A stretch of 64,000 bases of DNA, from positions 4,256-68,255 of the forward strand of contig CAJMLV010000011.1 in NCBI GenBank assembly GCA_905214345.1. The letters run 5' to 3'. This DNA is from an uncultured bacterium (GTDB lineage Bacteria; Bacillota; Clostridia; Oscillospirales; Ruminococcaceae). Below the pieces are notes generated by a model. It saw nothing but the letters and a program-made list of their open reading frames with translations. It ran no database searches and had not been told where the DNA came from. The translations under genes were made by a program, and so were the position numbers. This document shows, piece after piece, positions 25,682 to 34,055 of the stretch (its first letter is position 1; every line of letters starts with the position of its first letter).

Positions 25682-26527
25682 TTATCCATTCAAGCCTGCG
25701 TCCTTCATGATCTGCTGAATCTCGGTGGAGTCGCCCCAGACGCCGGGGCTGTCGTACGGACGATCCGGGAAAGCACCGTAATCCAGTTTGATGCGGTAGT
25801 TCTTGTCTTTCAGGAACTGTTCCACGCGCTGTGCCAAGGAAATAGGCTTGCCGGTGCAGACATTGATGATACCGTCATACTTTTCCTGTACGCTGGCAGC
25901 CACGATCATGCGGGCCAGTTCATCCACATCGATGAAGTCGTACAGATTCTTGCCGCTGGTAAAGGGGAAGGTCTTTTTTCCGTCCAGTTCGGCCTGGGAG
26001 ATTTTGGCAAAGATAGAGCTGCCGTGAGCTTCGTCGCCGGTGATATAGTAAGCACGCAGCCAGTGCAGGCGGCAGTCCGTTCCGGCCAGAGAGAGCATCA
26101 GGCTCTGACGAAGGGCGTTTTTGGCGATGCCGTACTGACTCTGCGGATTGCAGGGCGTGTCGGCGGTGATGGCACCTTCCCAGTAGCCGATCTCATGCAT
26201 GGTCCCCATGACCGAAAGCGAGGGCAAACCACCCGCGGCCATGTTGTTCAGGAACACAACATGGTTGGACAGATCTTTCATATGGCTGGATGCATTATGG
26301 CGGAAACCGTCGCGCCAGGCCATGTGAATGCAGACGTCCGGGCTGCCGAGAGACCGGTAGATGCCCTTGTCTCCGCTGAAGATGGGAACGTCGCAGAACT
26401 CGGCACGCTCATCCACGCCTTTGAAGGCGAAGTCGGCCGCAATAACCTGGTATCCCATGTCCAGGGCGGTCTTTACAACGTGGCGGCCGATGTAACCGGC
26501 TGCACCTGTCACAAGAATCTTTTTCAT
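25682..26527 (-). CDS. NAD-dependent epimerase/dehydratase (extended SDR)
   Basis: Nucleotide-sugar epimerase, dehydratase or reductase of the extended short-chain dehydrogenase family, 281 residues. The N terminus MKKILVTGAAGYIGRHVV contains GxxGxxG for NAD(P); the catalytic Tyr and Lys are in SQYGIAKNAL with an upstream Ser/Thr in SVMGTMHEIG. Later NLYDFIDVDELA and GIINVCTGKPISLAQR are typical of sugar epimerases. It is shorter than GalE (about 330) and the exact product is not predictable. It overlaps the downstream end of the GT2 gene by four bases, so it belongs to the polysaccharide operon and probably supplies one activated sugar. Confidence 0.85.
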   Translation of the reverse strand: MKKILVTGAAGYIGRHVVKTALDMGYQVIAADFAFKGVDERAEFCDVPIFSGDKGIYRSLGSPDVCIHMAWRDGFRHNASSHMKDLSNHVVFLNNMAAGGLPSLSVMGTMHEIGYWEGAITADTPCNPQSQYGIAKNALRQSLMLSLAGTDCRLHWLRAYYITGDEAHGSSIFAKISQAELDGKKTFPFTSGKNLYDFIDVDELARMIVAASVQEKYDGIINVCTGKPISLAQRVEQFLKDKNYRIKLDYGAFPDRPYDSPGVWGDSTEIQQIMKDAGLNG

Positions 26528-27561
26528 TTTAACAGCTTTTCCTCCTTGTTCGGAAGATGGGCGTATAACCCCTGGGTGTGAGTGGCATACAAAAACAATG
26601 CTACTGCCTGCTTTTTATTGTGCCTTGCCATGCGCAAAAAGTCAAGTGTGCCGCCCGGAACATCCACATCCCGCAGCGAATGGCGCAGCAAACGCCAGGA
26701 GCGGCGGCAAACCGAATCGGAGGCTTCGCTGTCCCGCAGCTGGTGCATCAGAAAGGTGATAAAACCGGCTTTTCTTGCGGCCCAAACCGCGGCGAGTTCT
26801 TTCTTCTCACAGCGGGCACAGGCAGCGCGATATTCTGCCCGGACCCAGGAGGGCAAGGTCTGCCCACGGCCGACTACGGCGCGGATGGTAGCGGCCGACG
26901 TACTGTCGGTGCGCTCGTAATGGCGACAAATAGGCGTTGGATCGTAGGCAGCACTGATATTCTGGGCGTAAAGCACCGCATTGAAGAGGAAATCTTCCAA
27001 CCCGAAACGGCAGCGCGTGTCAAAGCGAATGTTTTGCAAAGCGCTCCGGCGGTAAAAGGCATTCCACACAAACTGCGGACCGGAATTTTCCAGAAAAGCC
27101 AGATAAGCCTGGCCGTTTTTGCCTGCGGACAAGCGGCAAGGCTCACCGGCGGCATGCGGGAAGGTCACCATGGAACCGTTGCTGCTTTCCCGCAAAAGAG
27201 CATATCCACCGCGCACCACATCTGCGCCGGTTTCTTGGATCAGCCGCCTTGCCGTCTCCAGCGCTGCGGGAAGATACTGGTCGTCATCGTCACAGAAGCC
27301 TACGTACTCTCCCCTGGCCTTTTCCAGGCCAAGGTTCCGTGCGGAGCAGATGCCGCCGTTGGACTGTGTGAAAACGCGGACACGGGAATCTTTTTCTGCG
27401 AGTTCCTGGCACAGTTTGGCACTGCCGTCGCGAGAGCCGTCATCCACCAGCAAGAGTTCCAGATCTCCCACCGATTGCTGTAGAATGCTGTTTGCCGCAG
27501 CCCGCAGTGTCTCGGCGGCGTTGAATACCGGAATGATGATGCTGAACAACGGTTGCTGCAT
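26524..27561 (-). CDS. Glycosyltransferase family 2
   Basis: Cytoplasmic or membrane-associated inverting GT-A glycosyltransferase, 345 residues from the ATG at 27561 (MQQPLFSIIIPVFNAAETL), which has GGAAGGTGAC upstream; the frame is open about 50 codons earlier without a good site. GT2 marks are the N-terminal PVFNAAETLRAAANSIL, LLLVDDGSRDGS, the acceptor-side NGGICSARNLGL, and the metal-binding DDDD in VGFCDDDDQYLP. The C-terminal half is basic (multiple Arg/Lys), fitting membrane-surface contact. It lies between the large HAD gene and the epimerase gene in the surface polysaccharide operon. Confidence 0.88.
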   Translation of the reverse strand: MQQPLFSIIIPVFNAAETLRAAANSILQQSVGDLELLLVDDGSRDGSAKLCQELAEKDSRVRVFTQSNGGICSARNLGLEKARGEYVGFCDDDDQYLPAALETARRLIQETGADVVRGGYALLRESSNGSMVTFPHAAGEPCRLSAGKNGQAYLAFLENSGPQFVWNAFYRRSALQNIRFDTRCRFGLEDFLFNAVLYAQNISAAYDPTPICRHYERTDSTSAATIRAVVGRGQTLPSWVRAEYRAACARCEKKELAAVWAARKAGFITFLMHQLRDSEASDSVCRRSWRLLRHSLRDVDVPGGTLDFLRMARHNKKQAVALFLYATHTQGLYAHLPNKEEKLLK

Positions 27562-27566
27562 CAATG

Positions 27567-29396
27567 TCACCTTCCATGTTTGGTTTTTAATGTTTCGTAC
27601 AGTCTGGCATAGGGCAGCGGCAGTCGGAACGCCTTTTTCAGGAAAGCGTTCTTCCACCTTGCCTGCTTCAGGTCTTTTGCGAAAGATTTGGGGGACTTGC
27701 AGTAATAGGCCCATTTCCGGGGAGAAGCCAACGCCCAGGTTTCGCCGTCCTCGACGGTGAGGGCGCCGAGGTTTTCGACGTCATCCATATGCGGGCTGCG
27801 TACAAGGTTCAGATACGCCTGGGTGAGCATTTCCACCGGCATAGGCATCCCCCACCACATGCCGGTACGCCAGACGCGGGCAAATTCAAGGGCTGCTTTC
27901 TGCAGGCGCTGGATGTGTTCTGCCGGAAGTACCGGTTCCAGGACAGGAACGACTACACCGTCCTGCAGATCATATCCTACAGTGGCTCCCACCGGTTCGG
28001 AAATCAGTCGTTCCAGAAGGGGCTGTCCTACCCAGTACCACAGCGGTGCAGGATCGCCTCCGAACAAAAAGGCCTGGGCACGAGCTTTCGGCAGCGCTTG
28101 GTGCAGCCGTTCATCGCAGGCAAGACATGCGCCCTGCATGACGGAACCACCAAGGCTTTCCAGGATTCGCTGGGTGGTTCCACCGCTGCCCACATCTACC
28201 AGGACCGGCGGCTGCTCCCGCAGGCGGTTCTGTCCGAGGTACCGTCGTATCAGATCGGCCTGACGCCGTACGGAGAGTCCCGCAGTGGTTTTGCTCAAAG
28301 CAGCCAGCCCCAGAAGCTGTTCCCGGACGGAGGCGGACAGCGGTCTCGTGCGCAAATCCAGCATCTGTTGGGTGTCGGCGATTTTCAGAGCTGCGGTTTC
28401 ATCAAACCCGCAGAAATCCAGCACCTGCCTGATGGTCAACACCTGCCGCGGCAAGGCGTCGGCCAGAATGGACAAGCCTTCCTCGTTCATGGGACGCTGC
28501 AGCAAAGCGGGGCACAGACTGCGGCGGGATACACGGAGATATTCCGTTTCTTCCCCATACAGCTCCCGGTATATCTGCCGCACCAGATACATGTCACGCG
28601 CCAGAAACATCAGTCTGTTGTCGCTGTTTCCGTAGGTATCGTGCAGCCAGACGGCAAAGGCGGTAAGGAGTGGACCGATCAGGGAAAAGCCAATGGTTTC
28701 CCAGCAGTCCTCGTCAGACTGACGGTTGCGGATGAAAGCCTGCAATGCCCCCTGCCGGGCGTTTTGGGCGGCGGGATAGTAGGCAAGCCGGGCCGGTTCG
28801 GGAATCAGGTATCCGCGAATACCGGCCATTCCGGCACCGACCACATCCACACGGCGATCATTGCCTACATAAAGGACCTGAGACGCTGTGAAACCGGTGT
28901 TCTGCAAAAAGAACTTGAACAGTTTTCCGCTTCGCTTTTGAACACCGTAAGAGGAGGAAACAAAAACACCGTCCAGAAAATCAAACCCGCAGCGGCACAG
29001 CATGGCGCCGACCTGCTCTTCCGAAAGATACATATCGGAGATGGCATAGACGGCTTTCCCCTCTTCGTGCAGGGAACGGGCAACATTCAGCAGTACGCGA
29101 TTGGGAACAACCACTTCTTTTTCCGCTTTGACCTCTGCCTGTGGGGAGATGCCCTGTAAAGCGGGCTGGGCATAAATCTGCTCCAGGGTCACTTCTCTGC
29201 CGGGAGTGCGGGCTGCGGCTTCGGCAGCCTGCCGCTTTTCCGCAAAACCGGCGGGGACGCGCCCCGTCTGCTCCATCATGACAAACAAATCGGACGGAGC
29301 TGCAGTGTCCCGGAACAAAAGGGTGTCGAACACATCAAATGCCACCGCCTGATATTTCTCGGCGGCCTTGATCAAGTTTTGTTCCAGTTGCTGCAT
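27567..29396 (-). CDS. Large HAD-superfamily protein of polysaccharide loci (COG5610-like)
   Basis: A 609-residue protein with an N-terminal HAD phosphatase domain: motif I DVFDTLL at about residues 21-27, motif II around AISDMYLS, a Lys region in QKRSGKLF, and motif IV VGNDRRVDVVGAG. The rest is a second conserved region with FLARDMYLVRQIY near residue 270 and VLVDVGSGGTTQRIL near 405, the pattern of the predicted hydrolases grouped as COG5610 and found in capsule and cell-wall glycan clusters. The function is unproven; a phosphosugar or glycan-lipid phosphatase, or a transferase using the second domain, are possibilities. It lies between two GT2 genes, 5 and 18 bp away. Confidence 0.75.
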   Translation of the reverse strand: MQQLEQNLIKAAEKYQAVAFDVFDTLLFRDTAAPSDLFVMMEQTGRVPAGFAEKRQAAEAAARTPGREVTLEQIYAQPALQGISPQAEVKAEKEVVVPNRVLLNVARSLHEEGKAVYAISDMYLSEEQVGAMLCRCGFDFLDGVFVSSSYGVQKRSGKLFKFFLQNTGFTASQVLYVGNDRRVDVVGAGMAGIRGYLIPEPARLAYYPAAQNARQGALQAFIRNRQSDEDCWETIGFSLIGPLLTAFAVWLHDTYGNSDNRLMFLARDMYLVRQIYRELYGEETEYLRVSRRSLCPALLQRPMNEEGLSILADALPRQVLTIRQVLDFCGFDETAALKIADTQQMLDLRTRPLSASVREQLLGLAALSKTTAGLSVRRQADLIRRYLGQNRLREQPPVLVDVGSGGTTQRILESLGGSVMQGACLACDERLHQALPKARAQAFLFGGDPAPLWYWVGQPLLERLISEPVGATVGYDLQDGVVVPVLEPVLPAEHIQRLQKAALEFARVWRTGMWWGMPMPVEMLTQAYLNLVRSPHMDDVENLGALTVEDGETWALASPRKWAYYCKSPKSFAKDLKQARWKNAFLKKAFRLPLPYARLYETLKTKHGR

Positions 29397-29414
29397 GATG
29401 CTCCGTCCTGCATT

Positions 29415-30308
29415 TTATGGTTCAATCGTTTGTATCGTGGGGTGAAAGCGAACACCGGCGGCGAAACCTTTCCAGATAATGGCCAGGCGCTTGCGACGGC
29501 TGCCGGTCGGGCTGGTCAGGACCTGCAGGCTGTGCCAGCCGAACTTACTTACCAGCCACAGCCAGCCGGCAATCCCCTCTCTGCGATACAAATACACATC
29601 ATTCCGGTAGAAATACCGATAACGGTCCCAGCGCTCAGGGGCGTCGGCGGCAATATTGACCACGGTGGCTTTTTTCATGGCATGAACCACCCGGCTGGCC
29701 GGCACCGTATAGCACGGCATCCGGCGGGAAATGCGCCGGGTGTACTCCCAGTCGTCCGACCAGATGAAAAAATCTGCGATGGGCAGGCCGAACTGCCGCA
29801 CCGTTTCCGTACGCAGAAACAGCGAGACAAAACTGGCCATCACACTGGGGACCAGCTCGCTTTCGTATCCGGCAATATCCCGGTACGGTGTTGCCCGCTG
29901 CCGGTTCATGGCCTGGTCATCCCCTTCCGGGGTCAATGCACGGGAAGAAAGCCACCCGTACCGTCCTTCTAAATCGCGATCCGCTTTGAGAAACGCCTGC
30001 AAGGCTCCCGGCTCAGGGATGGTGTCGTCGTCCATGAGCCACAGGCAGTCATACCCTGCCTGTGCCGCTGCGCGGACCCCATAGGCAAAACCGCCTGCAC
30101 CGCCCAGGTTGCTGCCGGTGTTGCGATACTGCACTTCCGGCAAAGAAAGAGCCTGCACGGCTTGTTCGGTGCCGTCTGTGCTGGCGTTGTCAATAACCAT
30201 GATTTCCAGCCGCGGGTCCCCCTGATTATGAAGTGCCTGCAGGCACCGGCACAGGAGTTTTTTTCGGTTATAGGTCACGACCACCGCCGCAATTTTGTTG
30301 CGCTGCAT
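29415..30308 (-). CDS. Glycosyltransferase family 2 (rhamnosyl/galactofuranosyl type)
   Basis: GT-A glycosyltransferase of 297 residues. It starts MQRNKIAAVVVTYNRKKLL, has VIDNASTDGTEQAV, the GSNLGGAGGFAYG loop and a DDD metal motif in LWLMDDDTIPEPGAL, then an aspartate-rich FIWSDDWEYTRRI that resembles the acceptor site of galactofuranosyl- and rhamnosyltransferases. The C terminus is amphipathic with SKFGWHSLQVLTS and basic residues. The ATG follows AAAGGATTGAT. It is the second gene of the polysaccharide operon, one base after the DUF4422 gene. Donor sugar is not certain. Confidence 0.87.
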   Translation of the reverse strand: MQRNKIAAVVVTYNRKKLLCRCLQALHNQGDPRLEIMVIDNASTDGTEQAVQALSLPEVQYRNTGSNLGGAGGFAYGVRAAAQAGYDCLWLMDDDTIPEPGALQAFLKADRDLEGRYGWLSSRALTPEGDDQAMNRQRATPYRDIAGYESELVPSVMASFVSLFLRTETVRQFGLPIADFFIWSDDWEYTRRISRRMPCYTVPASRVVHAMKKATVVNIAADAPERWDRYRYFYRNDVYLYRREGIAGWLWLVSKFGWHSLQVLTSPTGSRRKRLAIIWKGFAAGVRFHPTIQTIEP

Positions 30309-30309
30309 A

Positions 30310-31074
30310 TCAATCCTTTTTGGGGAAGAGCTTCCGCATCAGGAAAGCGGTGCCTTTGCGAAGCCACCGTTGGTTTTCCATGTGCAGAACTTCCAGTTCC
30401 TCATACGAAATATTGTTGGTGATCAGCCAGGCATCCAGCAAACGCTCACTGACAAACCCGAACACCCGCTTGTCATTGGCGGAATAATGGGAAATGTCCA
30501 GTTCCTTCTCCAGTTCGAACAGGATGTCGAACAGCCAGGAACAATAATGACCCAACAATTCCCGCTTCATGATGAACATATTGAAGTGGTGGCCATGGGT
30601 TTTGGACATGTACATGTCGTATGCAGGCAGGTACTCCGGACACTTGCGTTCAATGATGGAGCGGGTGACTTCCAGGTCCTGCTTGTGGTGTGCGTGGATA
30701 TACTGGGTATAGTTGGTTTCAATGTAATAATGCCGTTCCCGGGGCAGGATGACGTTGGTGGTTGCCAGAATGGAGTTGAGCTCTTCGTGCCCGATGACCC
30801 GGCGCTTTTTGGAGACAAATCGATTTTGCCGGCTGGCAAAGTAGCGCCGGTAATGAACAATGCCGATATAGTCGGCTTCCAGGTTCTTCCAGGCCCAGTA
30901 AAGACCGGTCAGTTCGCAGAAATTCCAGTTTTTATCCGAAATGTTTTCCCCGGTATCGTCCCCGGTATAGCCAATGTCGGGATGAATGGCATGTCCCATC
31001 TGTACCGGCATATACATGGGGTCGTCCGGTATCCAATACGGCTTGTGCGTCGCAATGATGATTTTCGTTTCCAA
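30310..31074 (-). CDS. DUF4422 glycosyltransferase
   Basis: A 254-residue protein of the DUF4422 family, predicted capsular polysaccharide glycosyltransferases. Visible features are the N-terminal KIIIATHKPYWIPDD, the central ELTGLYWAWKNL and YIGIVHYRRYFAS, and the FNMFIMKRELLGHYCSW stretch, all typical. The start codon appears to be TTG at 31074, with GGGGAACATT before it. It is the first gene of the eight-gene polysaccharide operon, so it probably performs an early transfer step. No membrane segment is apparent. Confidence 0.85.
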   Translation of the reverse strand: METKIIIATHKPYWIPDDPMYMPVQMGHAIHPDIGYTGDDTGENISDKNWNFCELTGLYWAWKNLEADYIGIVHYRRYFASRQNRFVSKKRRVIGHEELNSILATTNVILPRERHYYIETNYTQYIHAHHKQDLEVTRSIIERKCPEYLPAYDMYMSKTHGHHFNMFIMKRELLGHYCSWLFDILFELEKELDISHYSANDKRVFGFVSERLLDAWLITNNISYEELEVLHMENQRWLRKGTAFLMRKLFPKKD

Positions 31075-31169
31075 AATGTTCCCCGCTTACGGTATGCGCC
31101 GGCAGGTGTACCGCGGCGTCAATGTATTCCGCAGGCGACCAACTGGGCGCACTACGGTTATTTTTAATA

Positions 31170-31197
31170 AGTATACCGCGTTTTCATCAGAAAGCAA
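31170..31197 (-). promoter_or_regulatory. Promoter of the surface polysaccharide operon
   Basis: Minus-strand TTGCTT (31192-31197) and TATACT (31170-31175) with a 16-bp spacer. The leader to the DUF4422 start is about 90 nt and GC-rich, enclosed by a TGCGCC/GGCGCA pair (31095-31100 with 31146-31151). Confidence 0.6.
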
Positions 31198-31236
31198 GTT
31201 ACAGATGTGTAAACAGTGTACCGTGAACGGCGGACA

Positions 31237-33132
31237 TCAGGATTCAGCGGACTCTTCCTGCTCCAGTTTTTCTTGTTCCTCGGCCAATTTTTCCCACTCG
31301 TCAAACAGTTCCTGCTGGTGAAAGCGGGCATCATCCAGCTCATCACACTTGTCACGCAAGAGCAGGTGATCCTTCAGCACTTCCGGATCGTTGATCTCAT
31401 TTTCCAACTCAACGATGTGGGCACCCAAATCCTCGATAGAGGTTTCCAGTTCCTTTAACCGGTTGCGCAGTTCGGCGCGGCGCCGTCGCTGCTCTTTTCC
31501 GTACCCGGCACGGGGGGCGCGTTCTTCCCTGTTGACTTTGACAGGTTCGGCGCCGGACGAAGCGGCATGCAGCGCTGCAAAGTCGCGATACATGATGGCC
31601 TTGCCGTTCTCCAGATACAGGATCGGGCAGCCCAGAGTCTGCATCAGATAACGGTCATGGGTCACCAGCAGCAGTGTGCCCGTATAGGCGGCCAGCGCAT
31701 TGGTCAGGCTTTCCCGCATATAGATGTCCAGGTGGTTGGTGGGCTCGTCCAGGAACATCAGGTTCGGACGTTCCAGCGCCAGTTCGGCAAAACGGAGGCG
31801 GGCCAGTTCACCGCCGGACAGGGTGGCACAGTCTTTGAAGACTTCCTCACCGCGGTAACCAAAGCGGGCCAGGTGGCTGCGAACCTCCAGCTCTGTAAAG
31901 CGGGGATACTGATTCCAGATGGCATCGATCACACGGCCCACGCGCCGGGCTTGCTGCTGGGTAAAGATACCGGCCTTTGCGCCGGTCCCCAGGCGAACCA
32001 TACCGCCGGAGGGGCGGCGCTTGCCGTCCAGAACCTGCAGCAAGGTGGATTTGCCGGTACCGTTGGGCCCGGCAATGACCAGCTTGTCGCCCCGGTGAAC
32101 GGTGTAGTCGAAGGGTTCCAGCAGGGTGCGTTCTCCGATGCGGACGGTGAGGCCTTTCATGATGACCAGTTCGTCGTAAGGCTCAATGTCATACTCGAAC
32201 CGGAAATTCAATTCACGTCCCTGACGTGTGGGGGCTTCCACGATCTCCAGTTTTTCCAGCTGTTTGCGGCGGCTCTGGGCCATTTTGGTGGTGGAGGCGC
32301 GCACCAGATTGCGGTCGATGTAATCCTGCAGTTTGGCAGCTTTTTCTACGGCGGCGTCATGCATTTTCTGCTGACGCTCGTCAGCAGCTTCCCGCTGCGG
32401 CAGATAGGCGGAATAATTGCCCTTGTATGTCAGAATAGTCTTGCCTGCCAGTTCCCAGATTCTGGTGCAGACGGCATCCAGAAAATAGCGGTCATGGCTG
32501 ACCACCAGCACGGCGCCGCGATAGGTTTTGAGGTAACTTTCCAGCCATTCCATGGTTTCCAGATCCAGATGGTTGGTGGGTTCGTCCAGAATCAGGATGT
32601 CGGGACGTTCAAGAAGAAGACGAGCCAGACGAAGCCGGGTCTGTTCCCCACCGGACAAAACACCGGCTTTCTTGGACCAGGTATCGGCGGGGAAACCCAT
32701 GCCGTTGAGCACTTTTTTGATCTGGGTGTCCATGTTATAGGCATCCATTGCATCGATTACGGCGGTGCAATGGGTCATCTGTTCTTCCACTTCGGGACCG
32801 TGTGCCTGGGCCATCTGTTTCTGCAGCTGTTCCAGTTCCGCCATGGCCTGCAGCGCGGGCGCAAAAGCGGTTTTCATGGTCTCGTAGATATCCTCTTCGG
32901 GGGAAAGCCTGCCTGACTGTTCCAGGTAACCGCAGGTGACACCGCTGGCAAATACCGCATCGCCGGTGTCCGGCTGGCTTTCCTGGCACAGAATGCGCAG
33001 AAGGGTCGTTTTTCCGGTTCCGTTGGCACCAATAATACCGATGCGGTCCCCGCGTTCCACCCCGGCCGTGATTCCGGCCAGAACCTCATGCTCACCAAAG
33101 CTTTTGCCGAGGTTCTGCAGTTCGATCAACAT
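31237..33132 (-). CDS. ABC-F family ATPase
   Basis: Soluble twin-ABC protein of the ABC-F family, which binds the ribosome E site, 631 residues from the ATG at 33132 (MLIELQNLGKSFGEHEV). Domain 1 has Walker A GANGTGKTT, LSGGEQTRL and LDEPTNHLDLE; the interdomain linker (about 240-310) is a charged helix pair with no long antibiotic-resistance-type loop; domain 2 has GPNGTGKST, LSGGELARLR and LDEPTNHLD. The C-terminal coiled coil (from about 545, with RRRRAELRNRLKELE and many Glu) resembles Uup/YdiF. A housekeeping translation role is more likely than resistance. It follows the YjjG-like gene behind a hairpin. Confidence 0.9.
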   Translation of the reverse strand: MLIELQNLGKSFGEHEVLAGITAGVERGDRIGIIGANGTGKTTLLRILCQESQPDTGDAVFASGVTCGYLEQSGRLSPEEDIYETMKTAFAPALQAMAELEQLQKQMAQAHGPEVEEQMTHCTAVIDAMDAYNMDTQIKKVLNGMGFPADTWSKKAGVLSGGEQTRLRLARLLLERPDILILDEPTNHLDLETMEWLESYLKTYRGAVLVVSHDRYFLDAVCTRIWELAGKTILTYKGNYSAYLPQREAADERQQKMHDAAVEKAAKLQDYIDRNLVRASTTKMAQSRRKQLEKLEIVEAPTRQGRELNFRFEYDIEPYDELVIMKGLTVRIGERTLLEPFDYTVHRGDKLVIAGPNGTGKSTLLQVLDGKRRPSGGMVRLGTGAKAGIFTQQQARRVGRVIDAIWNQYPRFTELEVRSHLARFGYRGEEVFKDCATLSGGELARLRFAELALERPNLMFLDEPTNHLDIYMRESLTNALAAYTGTLLLVTHDRYLMQTLGCPILYLENGKAIMYRDFAALHAASSGAEPVKVNREERAPRAGYGKEQRRRRAELRNRLKELETSIEDLGAHIVELENEINDPEVLKDHLLLRDKCDELDDARFHQQELFDEWEKLAEEQEKLEQEESAES

Positions 33133-33193
33133 GATATATTCAACCTTTCGTCCTTCATTTCTGCTTGCCGATACAGCGGTTTCGGCACCGAAA

Positions 33194-33223
33194 GATGCCG
33201 CTGCCCGGCAGAGCAGCGGCATC
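33194..33223 (-). terminator. Hairpin after the YjjG-like gene
   Basis: Perfect 11-bp stem GATGCCGCTGC (33194-33204) / GCAGCGGCATC (33213-33223) followed on the minus strand by only TTTC, so a leaky terminator or attenuator before the ABC-F gene. Its position also argues against an upstream start for the ABC-F protein. Confidence 0.65.
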
Positions 33224-33233
33224 AGTCCTTGTT

Positions 33234-33983
33234 TTACTGGTCGTTCATATGGCGGCGGTTGCGCACGCCGACATTCTCCAGTTCTTCCGGCTCCATCACG
33301 ATCTGGTACAGGGCTTCATACGAACCGATGGTATACTTGGGTTCGATACCCGTCTGATTCTCCGCGCCGGTAAAGTTGACCCAGCAGGTATCCAAACCGG
33401 CGTTTTTGCCGCCGCGAATATCGGCCAGCAGATCATCCCCCACCACCAGAACGCGGGAACGGTTGGTCACTCCCAAATCACGCAGAGCGGCTTCGTAAAT
33501 TTTGGGATTCGGCTTGGTGGCGCCGATTTTTTCCGAGATATATACTCCGTCCATGAAAGTATCCAGGCCGGAAGCTTCGATGCGGGATTTCTGAACCTTG
33601 TAGGCACCATTGGAAACAATGGCCAGGGTGGCCACTTCGGCCAACTCATGCAGGGCGGTCAGGGCCCCGGGAATCAGGTCGGAATGACAGGCCAGCTGAT
33701 CTTCGTAGTAATCGTTGATCTCACGACCCTTGCCGTTATCAGGCAGGCCCATAGCCTTGAGATACTGCCCGAAGCGAATGGAAAACAGCTTGTTTTTGTT
33801 CAGCTCTCCTTTGGCGAGCCGGTCCCACAGCTGACGGTTCACTTCATGGTAGGTGTCCAGCGCCGCTTCGTCATGAGGCAGGTCGTAATGGATCAGGGTA
33901 TCGGTCAGCGCCTGCCGTTCTGCGGCGTTAAAATCCAGCAGGGTATTATCTGCATCCAGCAATAAACAAGTATAATATGCCAT
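33234..33983 (-). CDS. HAD hydrolase, YjjG-like nucleotidase
   Basis: HAD-superfamily phosphatase of 249 residues in the YjjG group, which dephosphorylates non-canonical pyrimidine nucleotides. Motif I is DADNTLLDF at residues 10-18, motif II SNGAYKVQKSR, motif III Lys in GATKPNPKIYEAAL, and motif IV VVGDDLLADIRGG. The helical cap follows motif I, as in class C1 proteins. It starts at an ATG with AGGAGCAGATAT upstream and is followed by a strong hairpin. It lies between the pseudo-SGNH and ABC-F genes on the same strand; no functional link between them is obvious. Confidence 0.85.
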   Translation of the reverse strand: MAYYTCLLLDADNTLLDFNAAERQALTDTLIHYDLPHDEAALDTYHEVNRQLWDRLAKGELNKNKLFSIRFGQYLKAMGLPDNGKGREINDYYEDQLACHSDLIPGALTALHELAEVATLAIVSNGAYKVQKSRIEASGLDTFMDGVYISEKIGATKPNPKIYEAALRDLGVTNRSRVLVVGDDLLADIRGGKNAGLDTCWVNFTGAENQTGIEPKYTIGSYEALYQIVMEPEELENVGVRNRRHMNDQ

Positions 33984-34006
33984 ATATCTGCTCCTGTTGA
34001 CAGGGT

Positions 34007-34036
34007 CTTGCTTCCGGCAGGAAGACCGGAGGCAAG
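34007..34036. repeat. Inverted repeat between pseudo-SGNH and YjjG-like genes
   Basis: Arms 34007-34017 and 34026-34036 give an 11-bp stem with one wobble and an 8-base loop. There is no T run on the minus strand, so termination is doubtful; it may be an mRNA processing or stability element. Confidence 0.5.
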
Positions 34037-34055
34037 GTGAGGTGAATCGCCGGAA

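Noticed and set aside
22846..25710. A 954-codon open frame on the plus strand opposite the RgpF genes
   Set aside because: Antisense shadow of two real genes; His/Gln/Gly-rich translation without recognisable domains.
31237..33132. Antibiotic-resistance ABC-F (ribosomal protection) protein
   Set aside because: The interdomain linker is of ordinary length and the C-terminal coiled coil is Uup/YdiF-like; neighbours are housekeeping genes.
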